NCBI GenBank assembly: GCA_026075535.2
Contig: AP026539.1
Location: 868,001 to 932,000, forward strand
Reading direction: 5' to 3'
Source of the DNA: Tricholoma matsutake
Taxonomy: Eukaryota; Basidiomycota; Agaricomycetes; Agaricales; Tricholomataceae
Length of the DNA: 64,000 bases
Part shown: piece by piece, positions 54,673 to 64,000 of the stretch
Position numbering within the stretch: the first letter of the stretch is position 1
Layout of the letters: every line of letters starts with the position of its first letter
Notes under the pieces: generated by a model
The model's input: only the letters and a program-made list of their open reading frames with translations
What the model was told of the DNA's origin: nothing
Database searches by the model: none
Made by a program: the position numbers and the translations under genes

Positions 54673-54784
54673 TTGCTCACAGTAGCCATTTTTGGCTTCA
54701 TTTTTGGTTCATTTTTGGGTGTTTGGCAGAAGAATGATCAGAATGAACCGAAAAATGAAGCAAAAAATGGCTACTGTGAACACT
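54673..54784. repeat. short foldback hairpin
   Basis: Arms 54673-54714 and 54741-54784 (TTGCTCACAGTAGCCATTTT and its near reverse complement) pair over about 42 bp. No clear duplication. Confidence 0.75.
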
Positions 54785-54835
54785 CTGAAATGCAAACATC
54801 TGAAAAATGAAGTAAAAATGACATTTTACCAGTAA

Positions 54836-55162
54836 TTTGCACTGCCCCACATATTCCGAGCCAGTCCACATGGACTCCGCACAGACTGCTCAGACTAGCT
54901 CAGACTCCACATGGACTAGCTTGGACTCCACATGGACTCGGACTCTACACAGACTATACACAGATTCCAGGTAATTAATTGTCAACTTGAATTTTCTAAG
55001 GCCACAGCTGCACAAAAGTTTTGTACTAAGAGCAGGCTTGAACCCTCAACCTCAAGGTTACAACAATGTTATCATACAACAAGTTAACCACTCTGCCATA
55101 CAGGCAATAATAATCACTTACTTTATGTTATTTATTAACTATTTAAAATACTTTCAACATTA
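54836..55162. mobile_element. element M: left end of an H-like element
   Basis: TTTGCACTGCCCCACATATTCC end, subterminal CCACATGGACT repeats and a tRNA-like module at 55030-55105. Cut off by the gypsy-2 LTR. Confidence 0.5.
55030..55105 (-). other. tRNA-like module of element M
   Basis: Minus strand: box A TGGCAGAGTGGTTAA (55084-55098), close to tRNA-Ser/Leu box A, and box B GGGTTCAAGCCT (55034-55045). The best tRNA match among the modules, but the acceptor stem is incomplete. Confidence 0.5.
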
Positions 55163-55637
55163 ATGCCCCCACAATGGGGGACATTTTATTGGTAGTATTA
55201 AATACAACAAAAAGGTTGCCCCCCCTGCTGAATGTTAGGGTGACACCCACTATCTGCTAGCTAAGACCATGCGGGTTCTCTCTACAAGAAGGGAGCAGGA
55301 TCCGTGCTCGTGATGGGGGAACTGACGGTTTTGATGTGAGGGGTTATTAATAGGTGGGTTTGCTGAGATAGGCCTTTCACACTGAAAACGTAGGTGGAAT
55401 ACCTAAGACAACACAACTGAGGTCCCCTAGGTGTATATTTAGGGTTTATATACTATGTTACATATATTGTACATTGTTGTTACTGACGCACTCATACATG
55501 CATGTACATATTGATGCGTGTGAAATAAAATTCTCATGCTATCAAAGTGTAGCATCATTTGGCGTCATGTAGCGTAATTCGACATAATAAAATAAAAATG
55601 AAATTTTATTAGGTAATGGGGTGGTTTCCTAATATTA
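55163..55637 (-). repeat. 3' LTR of gypsy-2 (outer end approximate)
   Basis: On the minus strand it starts TAATATTAGG after the purine run and contains a TATA-like AGTATATAAACCC. The outer end is placed at ...GGCATTA because TAAT/ATTA would be inverted termini; there is no second LTR to verify this. Confidence 0.5.
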
Positions 55638-55798
55638 CCCCCCTTTTATGCCTCGACTTCCAGGCAAGAAAATATTACGTTTGTCCCCTCTGTGAAATTT
55701 TGGTAAGGCTGGAATTTCATTCCCTCATACACCATTCTCGCAATGCAACACAGAGCATTTGGATTACATTTAAAGAATTGGGCGATCACATTACGTGC

Positions 55799-56944
55799 TC
55801 ACTTACAATTCTCTTCGGGTTCCCATGAATTATTTTTGTTGGTATAGTTTTTCCACTTTATTAAGAACTCCAATTTGTTCCGTCGAAGATGTGAGTCTAG
55901 GATTTCTTCAACTATGTATTCTAGAGCACCTTCTACTATTATCAGAAGTTGTGGAGTAGTTTGTTGGCCAGGAATAGTGGGCGGGCGGTAAGGGCAAAGG
56001 CGGGATACGTTAATCTTGGGATCAATCTTGAATGATCGGGGTAATTTTAGCACTACTGCATTAGGCGAGATCACTTTAGAGATTGCATATGGGCCAACTT
56101 GTTTCTCCATAAGTTTCCTCAAAGGTCGTGGAATATTCAGGTCCTTGGTACTTAGCCACACCAAGTCACCAAATTTGTACTCTGGAGCACGTACTCGAGT
56201 ACGATCTGCATGTCACATCATGTCATCACGTGCTTTCTTCAATGCTGCCTCTGCTTCTTCTTGTACCTTTTGCATCTTAGATACAAAGTCTTCTACCGAC
56301 TGTACTTTGACTTCCCTTCTGGGTTCTACTCCCATGCGAGGATGATATCCATAATTCGTGAAAAAGGGTGACATACAAGTAGCTGAATGGAATTTGTTAT
56401 AGTGGGAAAATTTGGCAATTGCCAGCCATTCAGGCCAGTCGGTTTGTCAGTAGTTGACAAACATACGTAGGTACTGCTCCAACTCCTGGTTCATTCTTTC
56501 GGTCTGCCCATCAGTCTGCAGGTGATATGCCATAGATAATTTAGTTTGAATTCCCAATATGTTGTTCAGCTCTCGCATAGATGTGGAAGCAAATTGTGGT
56601 CCGCAATCAGAGATAACGGTATTGGGTAACCCATGTAACCGCCATACCTGATTCAGATAGAGGCATGCCAAGCCTAATGATGAGGTTTCTGTAGTAGTAG
56701 GAATAATATGGACCTCCTTTGTGAAGCGGTCACATACTACAAATATTGCATTGTACCCTTGAGCCTCGGGTAATCCAGTAATAAAATCCACAGATATATC
56801 TCGCCACGGTGCTTTAGGTATAGGGTTTGGCATTAATTTTCCTGCAGGTTTTTCTGGAAATTTTTTCCCCCTCATGCATGTATCACATCCATCCACATAC
56901 CCCAACACATACTTCGAAATTCTGGGCCACCAATAATTTCTCAT
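55799..56944 (-). pseudogene. gypsy-2 integrase and chromodomain
   Basis: The H2C2 half ends RNYWWPRISKYV ... CDTCMRGKK. The core has SVDFITGLPEAQG (Asp), VISDCGPQFAS (Asp) and LQTDGQTERMNQELEQY (Glu). After a stop near 56446 the tail DLVWLSTKDLNIP leads to the chromodomain YIVEEILDSHLRRN, FLIKWKNYTNKNNSWEP. One in-frame stop each at about 56447 and 56212. Confidence 0.93.
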
Positions 56945-58589
56945 TACTCATTCCAACATCTTCCATCTTTGTGGGTGTCCGGCCATTGGCATATTATGAT
57001 GTAACCAGACGATCTCCCTTCGCAAATCCTGATCCTTCGGTACATACACTTTTCCTCGAAACAACACCAACCCTTGTTCCTCAGCCCATTCATCTCCTTT
57101 AATATTACCTTTCTTCTCTCCCTTCAGAGCTTTCATGGCTTCCACTACTTCATCGTCCATTTCCGAACATTGTCTAATTTTAGACAACATTTCTGTTTCC
57201 GAGCTATCTATTAATAGATGCCCTTGATGCATAGCGCAAATGCGAAAGTATTCGGGTTTGAGTAAGGTAACATTTTTATTGTCCTCCTCCACCCCCCTTT
57301 TATGATCAATATGTCTGGATAATGCATCTTCTTTCCTCATTAAGCTTCCCGCTTTGTGGACCAAGTGAAAATTGAAACGCAATAGGAATAGTGCCCAACA
57401 CGCTTGCCGGTGATTAAGCTTTTTAGCAGACATGAAGTATTGCAGATTTTGATGATCCATCCAGATCTCAATCTGATGCATACATCCCTCCAAGTAATGC
57501 CTCCACGCCTCCAATGCTTGTATTATCCCCAACATCTCTTTGTCATGCACATCATAATTCCTCTCCACATCATTCAACCCTTGGGACAAATATGCACAAG
57601 GATGCCATTTGTCATCTTTGCACAGCATTGATAATACTGCTCCAGTAGCAAAATTGGATGCATCTGATTCCACTCGTAAAGGGCATGTGAAATCTACTGG
57701 GGCTAATATAGGTCCCTCCACAAACTTGCTCTTCAACTCCTCAAAAGCTGTCTGCTGCTGCTCTCCCCACCTCCACACTACTCCCTTTCGTGTAAGGTTA
57801 TGTAAGGGTGTGGCAAGTTTAGAAAAATTGTGCACAAAGCGACGATAATAATTTGCGAGTCCCAAGAAGGCTTGAACCTCCTTGACACAGGTGGGCACAG
57901 GCCAATCTGTGATCGCCTGTACCTTGATCGGATCCATTTTGATCCCATCAGGGCCAATCAATAATCCTAGGAACTCTATCTCGCTTGCCCCAAACACACA
58001 CTTCTCTGGTTTCAAAAATAGATCATTCTCTGCTAACCTCCATAGCACCTCCTGCACTATCGCCTCATGATTTTCTTCATCCTCCGTGAATATTAGAATG
58101 TCATCAATGAATATTATTACCATGCCTTTGTCTATTACGTCCTTGAAAATGTCATTCATCATATTTTGAAAGGTCGGGGGACTATTAGTCATCCCAAAAA
58201 ACATGACAAGCGGCTCAAAGGATCCTCGATGCATGGCAAATGTGGCCTTCCACTCATCTCCTTTCTTTATTTGTACATTGTTGTATCCCCCATCATAAAT
58301 CCAATTTTGTAAAGATCTTGGCTTTTCCCACCTTGTCAATTATTTCTGAGATCAATGGCAGGAGGTACGCATTCTTCACTGTCCACTCATTCAGATACCT
58401 ATAATCTGTACACATCCTCTTTCTTTGGTCTTTTTTTGGCACAAAGAATATTGGTGATGTCTGCAGTAATTTCGAAGGTTGTATGTATCCTTTGCACAAT
58501 TGCTCCTTCAGGAATGCATCCACTTCTTCTTGTTCCATTGGAGATAATGGATATACCTTCGACTTCTTTGGCACAAACCCTGGCTTCAT
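56945..58589 (-). pseudogene. gypsy-2 reverse transcriptase and RNase H
   Basis: The first fragment (58589-58293) has [27 protein letters not shown] and the [12 protein letters not shown] block. After a one-base shift, frame 58339-56948 has FFGMTNSPPTFQ, catalytic FIDD (residues 77-80), the GLANYYRRFVHNF connection and RNase H (RVESDASNFATGAVL, NYDVHDKEMLGII, IWMDHQNLQYF). It ends in the H2C2 zinc segment of integrase. Confidence 0.94.
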
Positions 58590-58625
58590 CTTGATTGCAT
58601 GATCCCATGGCTTTCACACCGGCAT

Positions 58626-59471
58626 TCACTCAGACTCCTTCTTCTGGAACACTGACAGATATTCATGATACACTTTTGGCACCCACTCCTCCACTGGCTT
58701 CTCCACCTTCATGATATTCTTGTCCCATGACTGTCCTCCACAAATTGCTCTAAAGGTTTGCTTCTGCTCTTCTTTCTCGATCATGAGCAGAACTTCCCCA
58801 TTTGGCATTTCCTCATCCTCTACTTCCTCCATAGTAACAGAATACTTCCTCGGATGTTCTTTCTCTCTCTTTTTCCTTTTTTCCTTCTTCATCTTCCTTC
58901 CATACACATTACATTCTTTAGGACAATGAGTCATTTGTACTTTCCCAGTTTTCCACTCAATTTCAGGATTATGCTTCCATAACCACGGACATCCTATTAT
59001 TAGATTGGTTTTCCCAAGATTGCACACTTCAAATACAGCTTGCTCCTGATGCTCCTGATACCTTAGTACCATAGTCACCTCCTCCTTGATAGTTCCTCCA
59101 TGATTGACTGTTCCATCAATATTGTACACCATTATAGGTTGCACCAGCTTGCATGTGCTAATACCGTTTCCAGTAATTAAGGACCGATTAATGAATAATC
59201 CTGTAGCACCACTATCAAGCAATGCTTCCACATCAATTGCCGCATGCGTGTCCACTGTCTTCAGTCCCATGGTCAAGGTGATTTCGGGCTCTATTCGCGC
59301 AGAGCGAATAAAGAATTTAGGGGTTTTTGGAAATGACACATGACAATTTTCTTTGTCACGTGATTGACAACAGTTGTACTCCTCCTTGATTTCCTTTTCT
59401 GATTTGCTCTGGGTTTCCTCAGATACTAATACATTGTAATGATTCTGGGTCACCAATGGGGAAACCTTCAC
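58626..59471 (-). pseudogene. gypsy-2 protease
   Basis: 281 uninterrupted codons. EALLDSGATGLFINRS is the retropepsin motif and LIIGCPWLWKHNPEIEW the C-terminal protease motif. A lysine-rich linker (KMKKEKRKKREKEHP) leads toward RT. Two stops separate it from the RT start. Confidence 0.9.
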
Positions 59472-59668
59472 TGGGACTCTTCCACAAAATTCTTCTGCCT
59501 GCCTTCCTCCAGCTTCACTTCCTCGATTGTAGCTTCCCTAATCTTTCTTTTCTGCCTACAATTCCTAGAAATGTGTCCTAACTGCCCACAGTTAAAACAT
59601 TTAAGTGGGGCTCATCTCCCTGCTTGATCAACCTCCATTGCCTCTGCTGGTGCTGCTGACTCTGTAAC

Positions 59669-61373
59669 TAGTGTTTCAAGGTCCAGTCCATAGGACTGAA
59701 AAAAACCATAGGACCGAACTGGACTGAACCTCGGTCCAATCTTTTTTTCGGTTGCAGTTGCTCACATTGGGGGTTGGTTCAGTTGCCGGTTGCTTCATTT
59801 TGAAAATCTTTGAAAACCATTCAAAAACCGGTTGCAATCAGTTGCAACTGGTCTTCTCACTATACATAGAATATGCTATATAGATGCTTAAACTTAGATA
59901 GATAGAAAGAAAAAAGAACTAATATAACTTAATTATAACTATAATGCTAGATTATTTTCGGTCAGTGGGACAAATCTGAGGGTAAAAGGATTTGTTTGAG
60001 AGGTGCTTATATACCCTATGGCCACGCACAGACCATGTGGTTGTGTTTGTGCTCACAAAAATAAAAGTGGCACCATTTGCAAGACAATTCTCACGACAAC
60101 AGCCTCGCAATCCCAGGCTGCCCTCCATCCGCACTCACCACCAATGACACTCACAACTGCCACCCCAAAGTGCTGCCAATGAACAAATGCAAGTTAGGGG
60201 CCTGAACAACGCTAGTGCGTCGTTCAGGCCCCTAGAGTAAGTGTCTCATAACTTATCTTCACCTTTTACTAACTGTTCTGTTTAGTTTATTATTTTTTCC
60301 TAACAACATTGCCCACTGCCCTTTCCATGCCCCATGTCACTGCTGCGAGCCTCTGCTCGCAGGGTGGCAATGAGTTGTGATTCTAGCCATGGCCGACGCC
60401 ACATCACAGCACCACCAACAAGGACAACACCAGCAGGAGCGACGCCAATAGGAATGACACCAACACACTGCCCTCCCCATGCCCTACCCCTCCAGTGACA
60501 TCCATGCTGCCTGCCCGGAACCTCACCACCACAAATGCAAAGCGCCCAAATGATGACTAGTGTCGTTTGGGCCACGGGTGTGTTCTTTCTTGTTGATTTG
60601 TTTTTTTTTACTAACCAACATTATTTCTTTTTTAGGTTTGATAACAATGACCCCATCCTGTGCCCTACATCACCCCTGTGAGCCACCACCTGCCCTACGT
60701 CGCCGCTGCAAGCCTCTGCTCACAGGGTGACAATGGGTCCTGTTCTTGGACCATGATGGGTGCCACATCACACCACCATCACCCCGCCTGCGAGCAATTG
60801 CTCATAGGGGCTGATGACAAACAGCGCCACATCAACCCACCCCAGTGGGATGATGAACGAATGCATGAGGGAGGGGCCAATGGATGACAATGAAAATGGG
60901 GAGGGTGGCGACAACGAATGGTAATGTGGGGACGACAACGTGACGCCGACAAATAACAACACAGGGACAACACAGACAGGGGAGGTAATGAACGAGGCCG
61001 ACAACAATGAATACCAGCAGATGATGTACGATGCCCCACACTCGCTACAAATGCGAGGCAGGTGTTTCTTTTTTTTTCTTTCTTTTTTTCTTTCTTTTTC
61101 TTTCTATTCCCAACATCCCACCGCTGCAAGCACCTGCTCGCAGGGTGATGTAACTAGTTTTATTAGGTATATAATTTAATTCAATTAGTCTATAAAAAAT
61201 GGTAATCAAACCAGTCGAAACCAGTTTTTCGGAGGCAACCAAACCAAATAGGACCGGTCCTATTCGGTTTGGTTGCGGTCCCTCAAGTGTGGGCAACATT
61301 TTGGACTGGTTGTGGTCCATGGTTTCCCCTCTGGGGGTCGAAAAACCGGACTGAACTGGACCTTAAAACACTA
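59669..61373. mobile_element. non-autonomous hAT-like element in gypsy-2 gag
   Basis: Termini TAGTGTTTCAAGGTCCAGTC and (reverse complement) TAGTGTTTTAAGGTCCAGTT. The 8-bp flanks TCTGTAAC and TCCATAAC differ only as expected from one CpG lost on each strand. The interior holds palindromes at 60195-60234 and 60543-60573, four copies of a CTGCGAGC...GCTCGCAGGGTG unit and intron-like segments (60237-60295, 60575-60637). No transposase. Confidence 0.82.
60195..60234. repeat. 40-bp palindrome
   Basis: Arms TAGGGGCCTGAACAACGC and GCGTCGTTCAGGCCCCTA around TAGT, one mismatch, followed at once by GTAAGT. Confidence 0.9.
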
Positions 61374-61530
61374 TCCATAACTATAGGTTTCACTGCCATG
61401 GCCAGTGGCTGTGCCCTCGGAGCTTGTGCCTGAGGCGCCTTTCCTTTCTCGGACTTTTCTCCTGATGGCTTTCCAAATTTACTACTTCTGTACACCAACT
61501 TTGACTCCATGCAGCCTACACTAGACTTAG

Positions 61531-62439
61531 GTTTACTAAAAGCCAGGATCAAATTATCTTTGTTGCATGGAAGTAGGAACCATAAGTTACTACAAATAAA
61601 AAAATAGGAAGTTACTATACCTTTGTTGCATGGAAGTAGGAACAAAGGTTAAGGAATAAAAAATAAGTAATATATAAGAAAAAGATCGACCGTGTAAGTA
61701 AAAGGCCACATCAAGCATAGTGTGTGATTTGGGAAGGCCACATCGGGCATAGTCACAAAATAGGAAGGTACCGCATCAATAGGATAATGTTGGCACTGCT
61801 GGATGTGGATAGAAGGGTAATAAGGATGTATGGTGCCATTGCCAGGTCACTGGTTGTTGTTGTTGTATTCGCCGGTGGCTGTGCTGGCGGCGAGGGTGAT
61901 TGTGTCGGTGATGTGTGTGGCTGTGTCAGCACTGTGGGAGTGTGTTGGCAGTGTAGGGTGGCCATAACTCACTGTAACACAGACATTGGTATATCTGGTG
62001 TTGGTGAGGTGAGTCATTTATGCACCGTAGGTGGCTATGTTATCGCTGGTGGCTGTGCCGGTGGTAAGGGTGGTTGTGTCGGCAGTAAGGGTGGTTGTGT
62101 CGGCAGTAAGGGTGGTTGTGTCGGTGATGTGTGTGGCTGTGCCGGCACCGTGGAAGTGTTTAATGGTGGTGTAGTAATGTAACACAGACATTGGTATGTC
62201 TGGTGTTGGTGAGTTGTTTATGCGCCATAGGTGGCTGTGCTATCGCCGGTGGCTGTGTCGGCGGCAAGGGTGGTTGTGTCGGTGATGTGTGTGGTGTGCC
62301 GGTGCCGTGGAAGTGTGTGATGGTGGTGTAGGTAAATTAACTTGTTGTAATGTCATGAGTCTGTGGGGCCAGACTTACAATATACAGGTGGAGAGGGACA
62401 AATCACTCTTATTACAAGACATGGTAACCAAATAGCTCA
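61531..62439. repeat. intergenic repeats: 26-bp pair and G/T-rich minisatellites
   Basis: CTTTGTTGCATGGAAGTAGG occurs at about 61558 and 61621. From 61856 to 62330 a GGTGGCTGTGCCGG / GGTGATGTGTGTGGCTGTG pattern recurs in three blocks, with three perfect tandem 21-bp units GTAAGGGTGGTTGTGTCGGC(A) near 62072-62134. Frames across it are repetitive and not accepted as genes. Confidence 0.7.
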
Positions 62440-62757
62440 TGGCACCAAAGTCAAGCGGTGAGCATAGTGCATGATAGTTTGACAAGTGTGTGGTTGATAC
62501 ATTCCATGATGCCATTCTGTAAAGGTGAGTATGGTGCAGTTAAATACATTTCTATACCATGTTCTTTGCACCAATTCCCCAGTTTCTTGTTTACAAATTC
62601 TTTTCCACCTTCAATTTGTACCCCCTTCAGTTTTCAGTTTTGAGTTATCAGGTGAGCCAAATAATTGATTACACCTTGTGCTCCACCTGATTTTTTCTTC
62701 AGACATTCCACAGTAATATATCTCTGTGTGTTGTCCAGAAATAGCAGGTAATATTGA
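62440..62757 (-). pseudogene. copia-2 integrase core, inverted segment
   Basis: Minus strand reads LLFLDNTQRYITVECLKKKS, then KGVQIEGGKEFVNKKLG and TAPYSPLQNGIMECINHTL, the DDE core of a copia integrase (catalytic positions degenerate). It points away from the continuing domain at 62758. Confidence 0.78.
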
Positions 62758-63326
62758 TGTCCATTAACAGATTTGATTGTGTATCCAACAACCTTCCCAA
62801 ATTTCTCTGGGAGTACACAGTTCTACACCTGGCTTATCTCAGGAACCAATTGTATAATAAGCACCTTCAGAAATCAACAGCTTACAAGGGCTGGCATAAT
62901 AGAAAACCAAATGTGTCTACTTTACATGAATTTGGGGCCCCCACTTGGGTTTTATTACAAGGACAAAATGAGCAAAGGAAAATGCTACCGAAATCTAAGC
63001 GCCAAGCATATGTTGGATTTGATGACAGTGCTGGAGCAATTGCATATTATAATGTGGAAATGCAAAAGGTACTTACCTCTAGAAACTTCCAAAATATTAA
63101 CCCACCAGAAACACCTTCATCTCCAGAGCAAATCACCATTACACCTGATGCACCATGTGAGGGGAAGTCTGATGGAAGCATGCCACTGCCTCAGGGTGTA
63201 AGAGGTTCTGATGATATAACTCCAGACCTTGAACCCAAGAAGTGCAAGTGTAAATGGAATGAGATAGAGAAGGATGTGGATATAAATCAACCGCAAAAGA
63301 TGCATGGAATTCATACCAATTATTGA
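62758..63326 (+). pseudogene. copia-2 integrase C-terminal region
   Basis: NLPKFLWEYTVLHLAYLRNQ is the segment that normally follows the core, then LHEFGAPTWVLL and KRQAYVGFDDSAGAIAYY. The linker is proline/serine-rich and lysine-rich. Frame open 62754-63326. Confidence 0.85.
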
Positions 63327-64000
63327 TACCTTCAAAATCCCTTTACAGAAGAGGAAAATGATGAAGAAACCTTCCTATCAATTGAAGAGATATATGCAAT
63401 AATTGCTGGAGATGAACTTATCAGCCTAAAGGATGCTAGGAACTCCCCAGCATGGTCAGAATGGTGAATTGTCATGCAGGAAGAGTTGGATGTGCTGAAG
63501 GAGATGGGCACTTGGGAACTTGTGCAAAAACCTCCAAATGCAGTCCCTATCTCCAATAAATGGGTCTTTATAAAGAAAAGAAATAATCAGGGGAATGAAA
63601 TAAGGAAATGAGCATGACTGGTAGTAAAAGGATGCACTCAGCTGCCAGGTTACAATTATATGGAAACCTATTCACCTGTTGTTAGGATGGATACATTGCA
63701 CACAATTCTAGCCCTTGTACCAATAAAGAAACTACAACTACAACAGATGGATGTCAAGGGGGCTTACCTGGACAGCATTTTACAAGAAGAAATTTATATG
63801 CAACAACCTGAGGGATGTGAGGATGAAACAGACTGAGTTTGTTCTGGTCAAGACTCTCTACAGCCTAAAACAAGCTGAGAGAGAGTGGAATAAGCAACTT
63901 GGTGAAAAACTCAAGTCTCATGGCTACAAATGCTTACTCATGGATTCTTGCATTTATATTCGATGGGATGGAGACAACATTGGCATTATGGACATCTGGG
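63327..64000 (+). pseudogene. copia-2 reverse transcriptase, truncated by window end
   Basis: WIVMQEELDVLKEMGTWELV-type start with a TGA, then NKWVFIKKRNNQGN, YMETYSPVVRMDTLHTIL, QQMDVKGAYLDSILQEEIYM and QQPEGCED. Stops near 63464, 63608 and 63834 and a frameshift at about 63830 break it. The catalytic YxDD lies beyond the window. Confidence 0.88.

Larger units (their letters stand above)
55163..61530 (-). mobile_element. Ty3/gypsy chromovirus (gypsy-2), 5' truncated
   Basis: Minus strand order gag zinc knuckle - protease - RT - RNase H - integrase - chromodomain, then tract AAAAGGGGGG and one LTR on the left. The 5' part of gag and the 5' LTR are missing. It carries a hAT-like element in gag. 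The longest intact frame (58339-56948, 463 codons) covers RT and RNase H, so it is less decayed than gypsy-1 and G. Confidence 0.9.
59472..61530 (-). pseudogene. gypsy-2 gag C-terminus, split by a hAT-like element
   Basis: 59472-59668 encodes the zinc knuckle CFNCGQLGHISRNC and an acidic tail. 61374 to about 61530 encodes the upstream K/P/A-rich part (SSKFGKPSGEKSEKGKAP, AMAVKPIVMD). The gag core is missing. Upstream of about 61530 the similarity ends in an AT-rich stretch. Confidence 0.8.

Noticed and set aside
61724..62182. 152-codon glycine/valine/cysteine-rich ORF
   Set aside because: Entirely explained by the G/T-rich minisatellite.

Overview
The window looks like repeat-dense, decayed chromatin of a basidiomycete fungus, probably an Agaricomycete. 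The evidence is chromodomain Ty3/gypsy elements, Ty1/copia elements, a Tad-like LINE with an RNase H domain, hAT-type foldback elements, and two families of repetitive hypothetical genes that I know from such genomes (placement by recall; no search was run). I see no housekeeping gene, rRNA, CRISPR array or intact host gene. Nearly every reading frame is broken, and many of the breaks look like CpG decay.

The sequence resolves into nested insertions, several with target-site duplications (TSDs). (1) 1-4901: a copia element (+) with its 3' LTR, followed by LTR fragments. (2) 6893-15421: a complete gypsy element on the minus strand (two LTRs, TSD GATGT), with a 1.2 kb repeat inserted in its integrase (8533-9700, TSD TCCTT). 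(3) 15565-31767: a small repetitive gene split by a terminal-inverted-repeat element H (16080-31470). H is split by gypsy element G (17616-31346, TSD GATTC), whose 3' accessory gene is split by a short-LTR element D (19596-22755). (4) 31768-34251: no gene, then the left part of a second H-like element. (5) 35267-52278: a LINE (+) hit by at least five direct insertions, two of which contain further insertions: foldback MITE 36495-36846; element C 37874 to about 42560, which holds E, which holds a LINE ORF1 fragment, which holds a MITE; element A 42803-48297, which holds its relative B 43342-46047; MITE 48815-49138; and hAT-like element 50666-51418. (6) 52279-55162: decayed non-coding repeat modules and the left end of another H-like element. 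(7) 55163 to about 61530: a 5'-truncated gypsy element (-) with a hAT-like element (59669-61373) in its gag. (8) 61531-64000: G/T-rich minisatellites, then a rearranged copia integrase and RT running off the window.

The best candidates for something undescribed are two families. One is a set of small LTR elements (A, B, C, D) that carry no RT but share a gene with an N-terminal lysine-rich/coiled region, a low-complexity middle and a conserved C-terminal F-[DN]-W-A-E-D-A-E-S-L-P-I motif. The other is a set of terminal-inverted-repeat elements (H, K, M) that carry outward-facing tRNA-like modules just inside each end. The accessory gene of element G, downstream of its chromodomain integrase, is a third. 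Independent CpG losses in duplicated copies (LTR pairs and one TSD pair) indicate that these repeats were cytosine-methylated.
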